Assembly (NCBI GenBank): GCA_947493265.1
Contig: CANLQL010000001.1
Coordinates: forward strand, 744,001 to 808,000
Length of the DNA stretch: 64,000 nt
From: an uncultured Litoreibacter sp.
Lineage (GTDB): Bacteria > Pseudomonadota > Alphaproteobacteria > Rhodobacterales > Rhodobacteraceae
Direction: 5' to 3'
In this document: in pieces, positions 46,707 through 55,774 of the stretch
Layout: each line of letters begins with the position of its first letter
Numbering within the stretch: the stretch's first letter is position 1
Notes under the pieces: generated by a model
What the model saw: the letters and a program-made list of their open reading frames with translations, nothing else
The model's database searches: none
Told to the model about the DNA's origin: nothing
Program-made: the position numbers and the translations under genes

Positions 46707-48002
46707 TCAAATCGTATTGTCATGCGATCCCGCCGTAGGATCTGGGCGGGGTGTAGTGGCTGAATTGGAAACATATTTAGCATACCAGCTTGCCGCAGGT
46801 GCCGCTGAAAGGCCATGAAGAACTGCGCTGATCCAAACAAGGTTGATCGCCAGATGCAGGATGCTTTCGCCCAATTCCATTGAAATGCTCTCGACAATCA
46901 GCAAGGCAAATAGCGCCGTGGCCAACCCGCGTGGTCCAAACCAGCCAAAGAAAAACCGTGTCGTTGGGTCCGCGTCTGTCCCAACCAGTGACACCCAGAT
47001 CGCCAGAGGGCGGATCACAAAGAGGCTGAGGAGGATGAACACGAAGGTGGTCACGCTCAGATGTTGGATCGCGTCTGGGACCAGTGCAGCACCCAATAGT
47101 AAGAACGCGGCCCATGTCAGAAGCTGGCCTTCACCTTCGCCGAATTCGAAGATGAATTTGCAGCGGTCTTTGACCACAGCGCCAAATGCCAAGCCCGCCA
47201 CAAAAGCAGAGATAAAGCCGTTGCCGCCGATCATAGTCGCCGTCAGATAGGCCGCGCCCGCCATCGCCAAAGCGCCGATGCCTTCATAGGCCTCTGCGGT
47301 CCATTTTTTGTTCTTTGCGATGATCAGAAGCTGACCACCGATCCAGCCAACCGCAACTCCGACGGCTGGTCCCAGGATAAGTTGTTTGGCGGCAAACGCA
47401 GTCCAGACAGAGACGTCTTGCGCATCCGTTCCCGCGGTTAGGCTGGCAAACAGCAAGATGAAAGGGAGCGCCAAACCGTCGTTCAAGCCGCTTTCAACGG
47501 TCAAACTGCGGCGCACGCGTTCCGGCACTGCTTTGTTGGACACGACAGCCTGTCCGAGGGCTGCATCGGTTGGTGAAAAGATCGCGGCAACCAAAATCAA
47601 GGCGAAGATTGACCAGTCGGGGAAGAACAGGACCCCGGCACCGGTTCCAAGAATGATGGCCAACGGAAGACCAATGAGCAACATTCGCATGGGCCAGATA
47701 TGACGTTCTTTCAAAGCACGAAGATTGACTTGGGATGCATCAAGAAACAGCAGCACCACCAAGGCCGTTTCGGCGACGGGGTCCAGCAAGGCCTCTGCGG
47801 TTTCGACGGCGATAAGATCCGAAACCGTCAACAGCGCACCCAAGCCGATGAAAACCATCGGGGCTGTCACAATCGTTTGCGACAGCCGGCGTCCAAAGAC
47901 GCCGAAGACGGTCGCAACGCAACAGATTAGCAGAAATCCCACCAAGGAATGATCCATTGTCCCAACCGGCATTATTGCCGATATTTTCAACATGATAGAC
48001 AT
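46707..48002 (-). CDS. Monovalent cation:proton antiporter (CPA1-like)
   Basis: This 431-residue protein has 12 to 13 hydrophobic helices. Motifs of the CPA family are visible: FSPTDAALGQAVV (with the conserved Asp), VESGLNDGLALPFIL (Asn-Asp pair) and FGWFGPRGLATALFALL with the conserved arginine. It would exchange Na+ or K+ for protons. The start at 48002 is uncertain; the ATG at 47957 (MDHSLVGF) is also possible. It ends 32 bases before the Rieske-GOGAT-like gene on the same strand and might be the first gene of that operon. Confidence 0.88.
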   Translation of the reverse strand: MSIMLKISAIMPVGTMDHSLVGFLLICCVATVFGVFGRRLSQTIVTAPMVFIGLGALLTVSDLIAVETAEALLDPVAETALVVLLFLDASQVNLRALKERHIWPMRMLLIGLPLAIILGTGAGVLFFPDWSIFALILVAAIFSPTDAALGQAVVSNKAVPERVRRSLTVESGLNDGLALPFILLFASLTAGTDAQDVSVWTAFAAKQLILGPAVGVAVGWIGGQLLIIAKNKKWTAEAYEGIGALAMAGAAYLTATMIGGNGFISAFVAGLAFGAVVKDRCKFIFEFGEGEGQLLTWAAFLLLGAALVPDAIQHLSVTTFVFILLSLFVIRPLAIWVSLVGTDADPTTRFFFGWFGPRGLATALFALLIVESISMELGESILHLAINLVWISAVLHGLSAAPAASWYAKYVSNSATTPRPDPTAGSHDNTI

Positions 48003-48167
48003 GGAACACCCGTTTTTGGCGAATAAATTAGCCGTGACGGTTTGTGAATATTGTGACGGTTCCCGTTCTTGGCGAAGCGCGCCCTTGATTTTGTGGCCAA
48101 AAACTCATCTGAGTGGCGGGCGAAAACTCACCGGGGAACGGTGATCTGGCAGAATGGCAAGGGACGG

Positions 48168-49205
48168 ATGGGAAAGACTTCAACAGCAAAAATTGTCGTG
48201 ATCGGGGCCGGTCTTATCGGTCGGAAGCACATCGAACTTGTCGCGAAACATGCTGACCTGGTGGCGGTTGTTGATTTTGCTCCAAGCGCCAAGGATGTCG
48301 CCGAACGTTACGGTGCGCGCTGGTTTCCTGACCTGCAAGGCTGTTTTGAGGATGTATCGCTTGATGGTGCCATTGTTGCGACGCCAAATCAGCTGCACCT
48401 CGACCATGCGCGGACCTGTCTAGACCGTGGTATTCCCGTTCTGGTCGAAAAACCACTTGCTGAGAATGTCGAGGCCGCAACGCAGATTGTTGCGCAGTCA
48501 GAAGCCGCTGGCGTGCCTATTCTGGTTGGCCATCACCGGCGTCACAGCAGTCTTGTGCGCGCTGCCAAAGCTGCGATCGATGCGGGCCAACTTGGCAAAA
48601 TTGTCGTGGTCAATGCGCAGTTCTGGTTGTTCAAACCTGACGATTATTTCGATGCGGAATGGCGCAGGCAAGAAGGGGCGGGGCCGACCTATATCAACCT
48701 GATCCATGATATCGACCTGCTGCGGTATTTTTGCGGTGAAATCGTATCGGTTCATGCGGTGCAGTCGAACGCAACCCGTGGCTTTGACGTCGAAGACAGC
48801 TGTGCGGTTATTCTTGAGTTTGGAAACGGCGCGCTGGGCACCGTCTCCATCTCCGACACTGTGTCTGCCCCATGGAGTTGGGAGCTGACGTCTGGCGAAA
48901 ATCCGGTTTATCCGACAACAGATATGTCTTGCTACACGCTTGGCGGCACGCACGGGTCGCTTTCAATCCCTGATTTGCAGCTTTGGACCCATCCGGGCAA
49001 GCGAAGCTGGTGGGAACCGATTGACGCCCGGCAATTGCCTCGCAGTGCGAATGACCCGGTGGCCGATCAGTTCCTGCACTTCCTTGATATCGTTGAAAAC
49101 GGGGCTGCACCGCTGGTGTCTGGTCGCGAAGGGCTGAAAAATATGATGGTTCTCGATGCGATCAAACATGCCTCAAAACACGGGAAAACCGATATCGCTG
49201 TTTGA
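48168..49205 (+). CDS. Gfo/Idh/MocA family oxidoreductase
   Basis: The product has 345 residues. It has an N-terminal Rossmann domain (KIVVIGAGLIGRKHIELV, about 7-24), the conserved EKP motif (VLVEKPLAEN, about 90) and a C-terminal substrate domain with AGPTYINLIHDIDLLRYF. Members oxidise or reduce sugars and inositols with NAD(P). The ATG at 48168 has AAGGGA upstream; a longer open frame exists from 48069 but adds residues that do not fit the family. The gene is divergent from the antiporter. The helicase gene follows 118 bases later. Confidence 0.9.
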   Translation: MGKTSTAKIVVIGAGLIGRKHIELVAKHADLVAVVDFAPSAKDVAERYGARWFPDLQGCFEDVSLDGAIVATPNQLHLDHARTCLDRGIPVLVEKPLAENVEAATQIVAQSEAAGVPILVGHHRRHSSLVRAAKAAIDAGQLGKIVVVNAQFWLFKPDDYFDAEWRRQEGAGPTYINLIHDIDLLRYFCGEIVSVHAVQSNATRGFDVEDSCAVILEFGNGALGTVSISDTVSAPWSWELTSGENPVYPTTDMSCYTLGGTHGSLSIPDLQLWTHPGKRSWWEPIDARQLPRSANDPVADQFLHFLDIVENGAAPLVSGREGLKNMMVLDAIKHASKHGKTDIAV

Positions 49206-49323
49206 TGGCCTGGACGCAGTGTTGGCGAAAATCAGCGATGCACCGACTATACATTCGCCAGCAGACGTACTAGATGCCGGGTTTCGGTCGGCCCGCCGTG
49301 TTCAAGCAAAGAAGTAAACACTC

Positions 49324-51300
49324 GTGAAAAAAGCACTCGCAGATGCGCTGGAAAAGCGCGGCTATACCACTTTGACGCCCGTTCAGGTGGAGGTGACCAA
49401 GCCGGAACTGACAGGCAGCGACCTCTTGGTTTCCGCCCAGACAGGGTCCGGGAAAACCCTGGGTTTTGGCCTGGCAATCGCATCCTCCATCTTGGGAGAG
49501 GACGAAGGTTTTGCGGCTGCATCGACCCCACTGGCGCTTATCATCGCACCAACGCGGGAACTTGCACTGCAGGTGAAGCGCGAACTGAGCTGGCTTTACG
49601 CAGAAGCTGGTGCGGTCGTCGCGTCCTGTGTGGGCGGGATGGATATGCGCGATGAACGGCGCAGCCTTGCGCGCGGTGCCCATATCGTTGTGGCAACGCC
49701 TGGCCGTTTGCGCGATCACATCATGCGGTCTTCCATCGACCTGAGTGCGATCCAGGCGGTCGTTCTGGATGAAGCGGACGAAATGCTAGATCTGGGATTT
49801 CGAGAGGACCTTGAATTTATTCTCGGTGAAGCACCAGAAGACCGCCAGACTTTGATGTTCTCTGCGACGGTTCCGGCGGCGATTGCGAAGCTTGCCAAGA
49901 GCTATCAGAAAGACGCAGTGCGGGTGACGACAACGGCTGAAAAAAGTCAGCATGCCGATATTGAATACCAGGCGATGACGGTTGCGGCGCATGATGCCGA
50001 GAATGCGATCATCAATGTGCTGCGGTTTTATGAAGCTCCGAACGCGATTGTGTTTGGAAATACGCGCGCGATGGTTAACCGGCTGACAACGCGCTTGTCG
50101 AACCGTGGTTTCCCGGTTGTTGCCTTGTCGGGCGAGTTGTCGCAGAGCGAACGGACCCACGCATTGCAGGCGATGCGGGATGGGCGGGCGCGTGTCTGTG
50201 TCGCGACTGATGTGGCTGCGCGGGGCATCGATCTACCAAACCTCGATCTGGTGGTTCATGCAGAACTTCCGACAAACCACGAAACACTGTTGCACAGATC
50301 TGGTCGGACGGGTCGCGCTGGGCGCAAAGGTGTCAGCGCGCTGATTGTTCCTCCTGCCGCACGCAAGAAAGCCCAACGCATCCTGAGCCAGGCTAAGTTG
50401 ACGGCCAAATGGTCTGACGCCCCTTCTGCGGATGCGGTACGGGCGCAGGATGAAGACCGGATGTTGGCTGATCCATCCTGGCATCAGGAGATTTCAGACC
50501 AGGAGAGCGCGTCTGTCGAAAAGCTGGTTGAAAAGTTTTCGACTGAACAAATCGCGGCGGCTTATCTGCGACTTTATGCCAGCCGCCATTCTGCCCCGGA
50601 AGACCTGTCGGCGGCCCCTGAAAAGCCAGCCCCGCGGGCAGCGTTTGGTCCGAGCGTTTGGTTCTCTGTCGCCGGTGGTCGCGCGGACAACGCGGAGCCG
50701 CGCAGGTTGTTGCCAATGGTGTGCAAAGCCGGTGGGATCACCAAAGAAGCTGTCGGCGCGATTAGAATCCAGCAAGAGGCCAGCTTCGTGGAAATTCGCG
50801 AAGCTGACGCGCCACGATTTATGGAAAAAATCGGGGAGCCGATGCGCATAGAAGGCGCGGAGGTCAAAAAGCTTGATCAGCCACCGTCTGATACTCGCGG
50901 ACCGAAACAACATCGCGGCAAGCCCGTTCCGGATCGGGGTAAATCGGGAAAACCCGGTGCCGCCCGAAAAACGCCAAAGTCCGAGACTGGCGCACCGATT
51001 GATTGGAATGATGCCCCGGAGCCAAAATCAAAGAAACCAAAGAAGCCAGCTTTCAAAGGGTCGCCGAAACACGCGAAGGCCAAACCAAAGTCCATTGCGG
51101 AACCCTTTAAGGCGAAGCCAGACGGCAAACGGGCGGCACCGAGTCGTGACCGCACAGGTGATGCAAAACCTGACAACGCTCGCAAATCCGATGGCAAGGG
51201 GAAGGGCAAAAAGCCTTTCCCGCGTAAGAAGCCCGGTGGAAAATTTGATCCGCGCGATCCAAAAAGCAGGGGACCCCGCAAACCGAAACCTAAGTCATAG
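49324..51300 (+). CDS. DEAD-box RNA helicase with a DbpA-type RNA-binding domain
   Basis: This 658-residue protein begins at GTG. The first 370 residues carry the helicase core: Q-motif TPVQVEV, AQTGSGKT, PTREL, TPGRL, DEAD, SAT, ARGID and HRSGRTGRAGRKG. Residues about 440-520 resemble the DbpA RNA-binding domain (FSVAGGRADNAEPRRLLPMVCKAGG). The final ~130 residues are disordered and rich in Lys, Pro, Arg and Gly, as in cold-adapted helicases. It remodels RNA, probably in ribosome assembly or at low temperature. The downstream PA14 gene is convergent. Confidence 0.92.
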   Translation: MKKALADALEKRGYTTLTPVQVEVTKPELTGSDLLVSAQTGSGKTLGFGLAIASSILGEDEGFAAASTPLALIIAPTRELALQVKRELSWLYAEAGAVVASCVGGMDMRDERRSLARGAHIVVATPGRLRDHIMRSSIDLSAIQAVVLDEADEMLDLGFREDLEFILGEAPEDRQTLMFSATVPAAIAKLAKSYQKDAVRVTTTAEKSQHADIEYQAMTVAAHDAENAIINVLRFYEAPNAIVFGNTRAMVNRLTTRLSNRGFPVVALSGELSQSERTHALQAMRDGRARVCVATDVAARGIDLPNLDLVVHAELPTNHETLLHRSGRTGRAGRKGVSALIVPPAARKKAQRILSQAKLTAKWSDAPSADAVRAQDEDRMLADPSWHQEISDQESASVEKLVEKFSTEQIAAAYLRLYASRHSAPEDLSAAPEKPAPRAAFGPSVWFSVAGGRADNAEPRRLLPMVCKAGGITKEAVGAIRIQQEASFVEIREADAPRFMEKIGEPMRIEGAEVKKLDQPPSDTRGPKQHRGKPVPDRGKSGKPGAARKTPKSETGAPIDWNDAPEPKSKKPKKPAFKGSPKHAKAKPKSIAEPFKAKPDGKRAAPSRDRTGDAKPDNARKSDGKGKGKKPFPRKKPGGKFDPRDPKSRGPRKPKPKS

Positions 51301-51322
51301 GATTGGTGCGCGCCGCAACGTG

Positions 51323-53863
51323 CTACCAATCATGTCGTTCGTAGCTGTTCATGTCGTAAGAGCTTTCGGATTGTTCTGAAGAGCTTGAGACATCCTCCTG
51401 CATGACATCATCGTTTTCCCCGTCACCTTCGTCAGCGTCGTTATCGCCATTTGATGTCCAGCCTGAGACGTCATTTTCGCTCTCTTGGTTTTCGGCCATA
51501 TAGATTTCATCAGACCCATCGTTTTGGCTGGATCGCGCGTCGATATCCCCAACTTCGATGGTGAAGCTTTGTGTCTCTTGGAAAGTTTGGCCGTTAAAGG
51601 CTTGGCTCGAGTATGAAAGCTCAGCTGTGATTTCGCCTTCAAACCCAAGCGGTGGTGAGATTTCGATCAGATCGAGGTTCCAACCGGTCAAGTTCAACTC
51701 ACCGCCGTTTGAAACTGCAGAATTGTCCCCTGAAACCAGTATGGTGTCCGCGGGCAATCCGGACATGCTGATCACCGTGCCGTCGGCACTATTGAGCCCG
51801 TCGATTTTGATCTGAAGCGTTTCGCTTTCATCAACCGCCAATTCGTTGGAGGCTTGCACAAGTTCGCGCCCGTCGATGCCCGGGCCTTCCCATTCGAGTT
51901 TCAGGCCAGCATGGCCATAGTTTTCAAAATACCGGACTTCAATATGATGGGTGCCAGGTTCTAGATCGATCTCACCAGACCGGGTTCGAAAGCCGTGCAG
52001 GCCGTCATTGTCGACAACTTCGACTCCATTTACAAACAAGACCACGCCGTCGTCCCCACCGATGAAGAAATCGAAAGTACCCCCTTCTTCAACATTAATT
52101 TCGCCGGTAATTTTTGCCCCGAACGTGTCTCGGGAGCCGCCCTCCCAGAAAGAGTTGCTGCTGTTGGTATAGTTAACCTCGCCGACCACTTCCTCATGGG
52201 TTGGATCTGCGTTCCAGTCGATTTGATCCAGCTCCCGAATGCTGTGATTTACGTCGAAATAGCTGGCGTGAAACCCGCTACCGATTTCAACGACGGGGGG
52301 CTCAATCACAGCGGGGTTCACAGTAAAGTCCAGCGGTTCGGAGACCTGGACAACGTCGCCATTTCCCTGCGGAACAGATGTCACGACAGATGCCTGAACG
52401 TCGCCTGTAAACTCAACCGGCGGCGTGATCGAAAGCAGGGACGTGTCCCAATCGGAAATGTCCGCAGTCCCATCAGGTCCAACAACAACTGTTTGGTCGC
52501 CTGCATGTAAAACAGTTCCCGCGGGCAAGCCGGTGATCGTTTGAGAGACAGTGCTAGGATCGATCCCGTCGGGTATTTCCGCATCAAGCTGAACAGCCAT
52601 CGGCATGCCATTGACCGTTTGCAAATCGGAATGGTCAGGGCTGCGAACCAATTCGCGACCGTCCAGTCCCGGACCCTCCCATTCTAGTTTTAGACCTGCA
52701 TGACCGTAATTTTCAAAGTAGCGAACCTCGATCGAATGGGTGCCGGGTTCAAGGTCAATCTCGCCGCTGCGGGTTCGAAAGCCGTGCAAACCATCATTGT
52801 CGATCACTTCGACGCCGTTCACGAAAAGAACAACACCGTCATCACCGCCAATATGGAAATTGAATGTACCCCCTTCTTCAACATCGATGTTGCCGGTGAT
52901 CTTCGCACCAAACGTGTCTTTTGATCCACCGTCCCAGAAGGAATTGCCGCTGTTTTTGTAATTTACGTCAGAAACGATTTCTTCATGGGTTGCTTGACTA
53001 TCCCAATCGATCTGGTCCAATCGCCGCAAAGAGTGGTCAACGTCGAAATAGCTGGCATGAAAGCCAGACCCCAGATCAAGGCTTGGCATTTCAACAACGC
53101 CTATTTCAAAGCTCTCGGTTACCTGTGCGCCTGCGCTGTCGATTGCCGTTATTTGAAGCGGAATGGACGCTGCATCCGCCCGATCAAGCGAAACACCTTC
53201 CTTCAGTTTTATCTGACCAATTTCGACCTCAAAGCGATCATCGGACAGAATGAATTCATGCGTGTCGCCCGCATCGGGATCGACAACTGACAGTCTTCCA
53301 ACAACAGCACCATCACTGTTTTCCGCAATCGAGGTTTGGGATAAATTCAGCTCGGTTGGGGCGGCATTCGTTGGACCTTCTGGTGCCTCACCAAATCTGG
53401 GTTCTGCTTGTTGCTGAGTTTGCGTTTCCGGTTCGGAATTGGTTTCTGTCCCTGATGGCCCCTGTGGTGGAGGAGTTTGTGCGCCTTCTTCGGCTGCGTT
53501 ATCGGGCCGGACGGAATCTGACCCTCGCTCATCACGGCCATTTCCTGACCTTGGGCTTGATTGGACTTCGTCTGGATCAGAATCCGCTGGCTGTGCGTTT
53601 GATTGAGCTTCCGCCTCAGGTGTCGGCGTTTGATCATCGTTATATTCAGACGCAATTGTTGACGATTTCTGGCCACCGTCGGCATCGTCTGTTTCAACCC
53701 GCTGGCCTTCGTGATCCTTGCCGTAATGCAGCGAACTGCGGGACGGGTCTTCGGGGTTTTCCTGTGTTCCTGAGCTGGCGTCTTCCACCGCCTTCTTCTT
53801 CTCATTTCCCGAGTTTTCGGAATTTGGATCCGCCGAAAAATCGTCTTCGAATTGTTCATCCAT
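51323..53863 (-). CDS. Tandem PA14-domain secreted protein, candidate type I secretion cargo
   Basis: The product has 846 residues and no N-terminal signal peptide. Residues 1-160 are acidic and of low complexity (Asp, Glu, Ser, Pro, Gln). A cadherin-like domain is about 165-250. Two near-identical PA14 domains lie at about 260-411 and 521-671, each with GSGFHASYF, FWxGGSxDTFGAKITG, GDDGVVLFVNGVEV and ENYGHAGLKLEWEGPG. No GGxGxD RTX repeats are seen. The C-terminal ~60 residues are again acidic (Asp, Glu, Ser). The ATG at 53863 follows GAGGA. The gene is divergent from the secretion operon at 54002, which suggests export by it. PA14 domains often bind carbohydrate. Confidence 0.8.
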   Translation of the reverse strand: MDEQFEDDFSADPNSENSGNEKKKAVEDASSGTQENPEDPSRSSLHYGKDHEGQRVETDDADGGQKSSTIASEYNDDQTPTPEAEAQSNAQPADSDPDEVQSSPRSGNGRDERGSDSVRPDNAAEEGAQTPPPQGPSGTETNSEPETQTQQQAEPRFGEAPEGPTNAAPTELNLSQTSIAENSDGAVVGRLSVVDPDAGDTHEFILSDDRFEVEIGQIKLKEGVSLDRADAASIPLQITAIDSAGAQVTESFEIGVVEMPSLDLGSGFHASYFDVDHSLRRLDQIDWDSQATHEEIVSDVNYKNSGNSFWDGGSKDTFGAKITGNIDVEEGGTFNFHIGGDDGVVLFVNGVEVIDNDGLHGFRTRSGEIDLEPGTHSIEVRYFENYGHAGLKLEWEGPGLDGRELVRSPDHSDLQTVNGMPMAVQLDAEIPDGIDPSTVSQTITGLPAGTVLHAGDQTVVVGPDGTADISDWDTSLLSITPPVEFTGDVQASVVTSVPQGNGDVVQVSEPLDFTVNPAVIEPPVVEIGSGFHASYFDVNHSIRELDQIDWNADPTHEEVVGEVNYTNSSNSFWEGGSRDTFGAKITGEINVEEGGTFDFFIGGDDGVVLFVNGVEVVDNDGLHGFRTRSGEIDLEPGTHHIEVRYFENYGHAGLKLEWEGPGIDGRELVQASNELAVDESETLQIKIDGLNSADGTVISMSGLPADTILVSGDNSAVSNGGELNLTGWNLDLIEISPPLGFEGEITAELSYSSQAFNGQTFQETQSFTIEVGDIDARSSQNDGSDEIYMAENQESENDVSGWTSNGDNDADEGDGENDDVMQEDVSSSSEQSESSYDMNSYERHDW

Positions 53864-54001
53864 TTCGGAACATCCTCGCAACAACAATTGCGCAACCATT
53901 TCGAGGTTTGGAGAACGGATTATTAAAATGAACTGGTGGACTGTCGAAAATTTGAAACAGACTGAACCGAGTTTTCGCAGGGCGGTTAAGGAATTGCCAA
54001 A

Positions 54002-55774
54002 TTGAATCGTGCGATTGCTGCAACCCCAAGAAATGTAGAGTTCACCGTGACTGCTTTTTCCCAGATCATTGACGGCAAGATCGTACGCAAACCGGCAAAT
54101 GGTCCGGCAGTTATTGCTGCGACGCTGTCGTTGAACTTGTTGGCTTTGGTGCTTCCGATTGTCGTGCTGCAACTGTTTGATCGTGTCATTCCATATGCTG
54201 CAACTGAAACGCTGTTTTTTCTTTTTCTGGGTTTGTGCGCCGCGACCGTGTTCGAATTTGTGCTCAAATGGGCCAGGATCGTTTTGCTGACCGCTGAGGG
54301 TGAGCGGTTCGAGACAGAATTAAGCGCGCATTTTCTAAAACGAACGCTGAACGCAAAGCCCGATCAGTATCGCAAGACGACAACAGCGGAGCATCTGGAC
54401 CGGTTTGGCGCGATTGCGCAATTGCGGTCTTACTACTCAGGCCAAGGTCGAATTTTGGCGATAGATCTTCCGTTTACAGCCGTGTTTGTTGTTTTGATCG
54501 GTCTGATTGGCGGCTGGCTTGTGCTGGTCCCGATTGCCAGTTGCATACTTTTGCTGATGTTCAAAATCGCACTGCAACATGCGCAAACCACGATCTTTGA
54601 CAAACGAAACCTGCTGGATGCGCGGCGATATTCGTTCCTGATCGAAGTGCTTGGCCAAATCTCTACTGTGAAAGCCAACACGATGGAGCCGCAAATGGTC
54701 CGTCGCTATGAGCTTTTGCAGGACCAAACGGTCGATATCAGTCGGCGTCTCATCAAGTTCACCGGGTTTTCGCAATCTTTTGGTGCGCTGTTCTCGCAAT
54801 TGTCGATTGCCGCAATGGGGCTTTATGGCGGGTATCTGATCATTCAGGGCAATATCGGGATCGCCGAATTGGCCGCATGCATGCTGCTAAATGGGCGGAC
54901 AACCCAGCCACTTCTGAAATTGCTTGGGCAATGGGCGCAATCCGAAAATGTGGCGGCCTCAATGTCAAAGATCGGCGACGCAGTCGCGATCGAACAAACC
55001 AATCCAAAAAGTAGCAACGCGGCATCGATTAGCGGTCATATCAAGATGCAAAACGTGCGTCTCAAACATCCGACCAGGACCGAAAACCTGTTCACAGGTG
55101 TCGATTTGGATCTGCTGCCCGGTCAAGTTCTGGCGATCCTTGGGGCTGATGGTGCAGGCAAATCGTCATTTATGCGACTTCTTCTGGCGGAACAAACTGC
55201 CACGGAGGGTCGCGTTTTGATCGACGGCAGGCCACCTGCCAAAATCGCTGATCTTCGTGGGGAAAACGGCCTTGTCTATATTGACCATTCTCAGGTGGTT
55301 TTTCCGGGGTCTATTCTTGACAATATTTCTGCGTTTGGGGATGGGGACGCCAAACGGCGCGCCTTGGCGTTGTCCACCGCATTGGGGTTGGAGCAGACGG
55401 TTCACCGTTTGCCGCTTGGATATAACTCGCAAATTCAAAACAGCCCTGAGATCGCGAACAACCCGGCTTTCCTACAACTCGCATCAATCATCAGGGCGCT
55501 CACGCTTCGGCCGAAGATATTGCTCCTTAACAACGTGACCACTGCGCTGGATTCAAAAACCTGCGATGCGTTTGCCGCCGAACTGGCAAAGCGAAAGGGA
55601 GAGATGACAATCATCTTGGCAAGCCGGGACGACCGGTTATTGCAGCTGTCTGATGCGTTTGTCCAACTTGATACAGACCAGTCCGTCACAACCGAAAAAT
55701 GGGTTGAGGATGTGAGCGACACAGAATTTGAAAATGCGGCACGCTTGGCCCGACCTCAGAAGGGGGCGGCATAA
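54002..55774 (+). CDS. Type-I-secretion-like ABC transporter with a degenerate ATPase
   Basis: The product has 590 residues. Residues 30-330 form a six-helix transmembrane domain, and about 345-590 an ATP-binding cassette. Walker A is intact (GADGAGKSS, 381-389) and a Q-loop Gln (431) is present. Where LSGGQ is expected the sequence reads EIANNP (about 484-488). Walker B reads ILLLNN (506-511), so both acids are replaced by Asn, and the H-loop His is replaced by Ser (541, ASRD). ATP binding seems possible, but hydrolysis by this half does not. A TTG start preceded by AAGGA at 9 bases is used. The stop overlaps the start of the next ABC gene by one base. Confidence 0.85.
   Translation: MNRAIAATPRNVEFTVTAFSQIIDGKIVRKPANGPAVIAATLSLNLLALVLPIVVLQLFDRVIPYAATETLFFLFLGLCAATVFEFVLKWARIVLLTAEGERFETELSAHFLKRTLNAKPDQYRKTTTAEHLDRFGAIAQLRSYYSGQGRILAIDLPFTAVFVVLIGLIGGWLVLVPIASCILLLMFKIALQHAQTTIFDKRNLLDARRYSFLIEVLGQISTVKANTMEPQMVRRYELLQDQTVDISRRLIKFTGFSQSFGALFSQLSIAAMGLYGGYLIIQGNIGIAELAACMLLNGRTTQPLLKLLGQWAQSENVAASMSKIGDAVAIEQTNPKSSNAASISGHIKMQNVRLKHPTRTENLFTGVDLDLLPGQVLAILGADGAGKSSFMRLLLAEQTATEGRVLIDGRPPAKIADLRGENGLVYIDHSQVVFPGSILDNISAFGDGDAKRRALALSTALGLEQTVHRLPLGYNSQIQNSPEIANNPAFLQLASIIRALTLRPKILLLNNVTTALDSKTCDAFAAELAKRKGEMTIILASRDDRLLQLSDAFVQLDTDQSVTTEKWVEDVSDTEFENAARLARPQKGAA

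Noticed and set aside
51850-53086. Long repeated nucleotide stretches that could suggest a repeat array or CRISPR
   Set aside because: They are the two PA14 domain-coding segments, diverged at third codon positions, with no short spacer pattern.
51323-53863. RTX-type type I secretion cargo
   Set aside because: No GGxGxD nonapeptide repeats are present, so the RTX label is not supported even though a secretion operon is adjacent.
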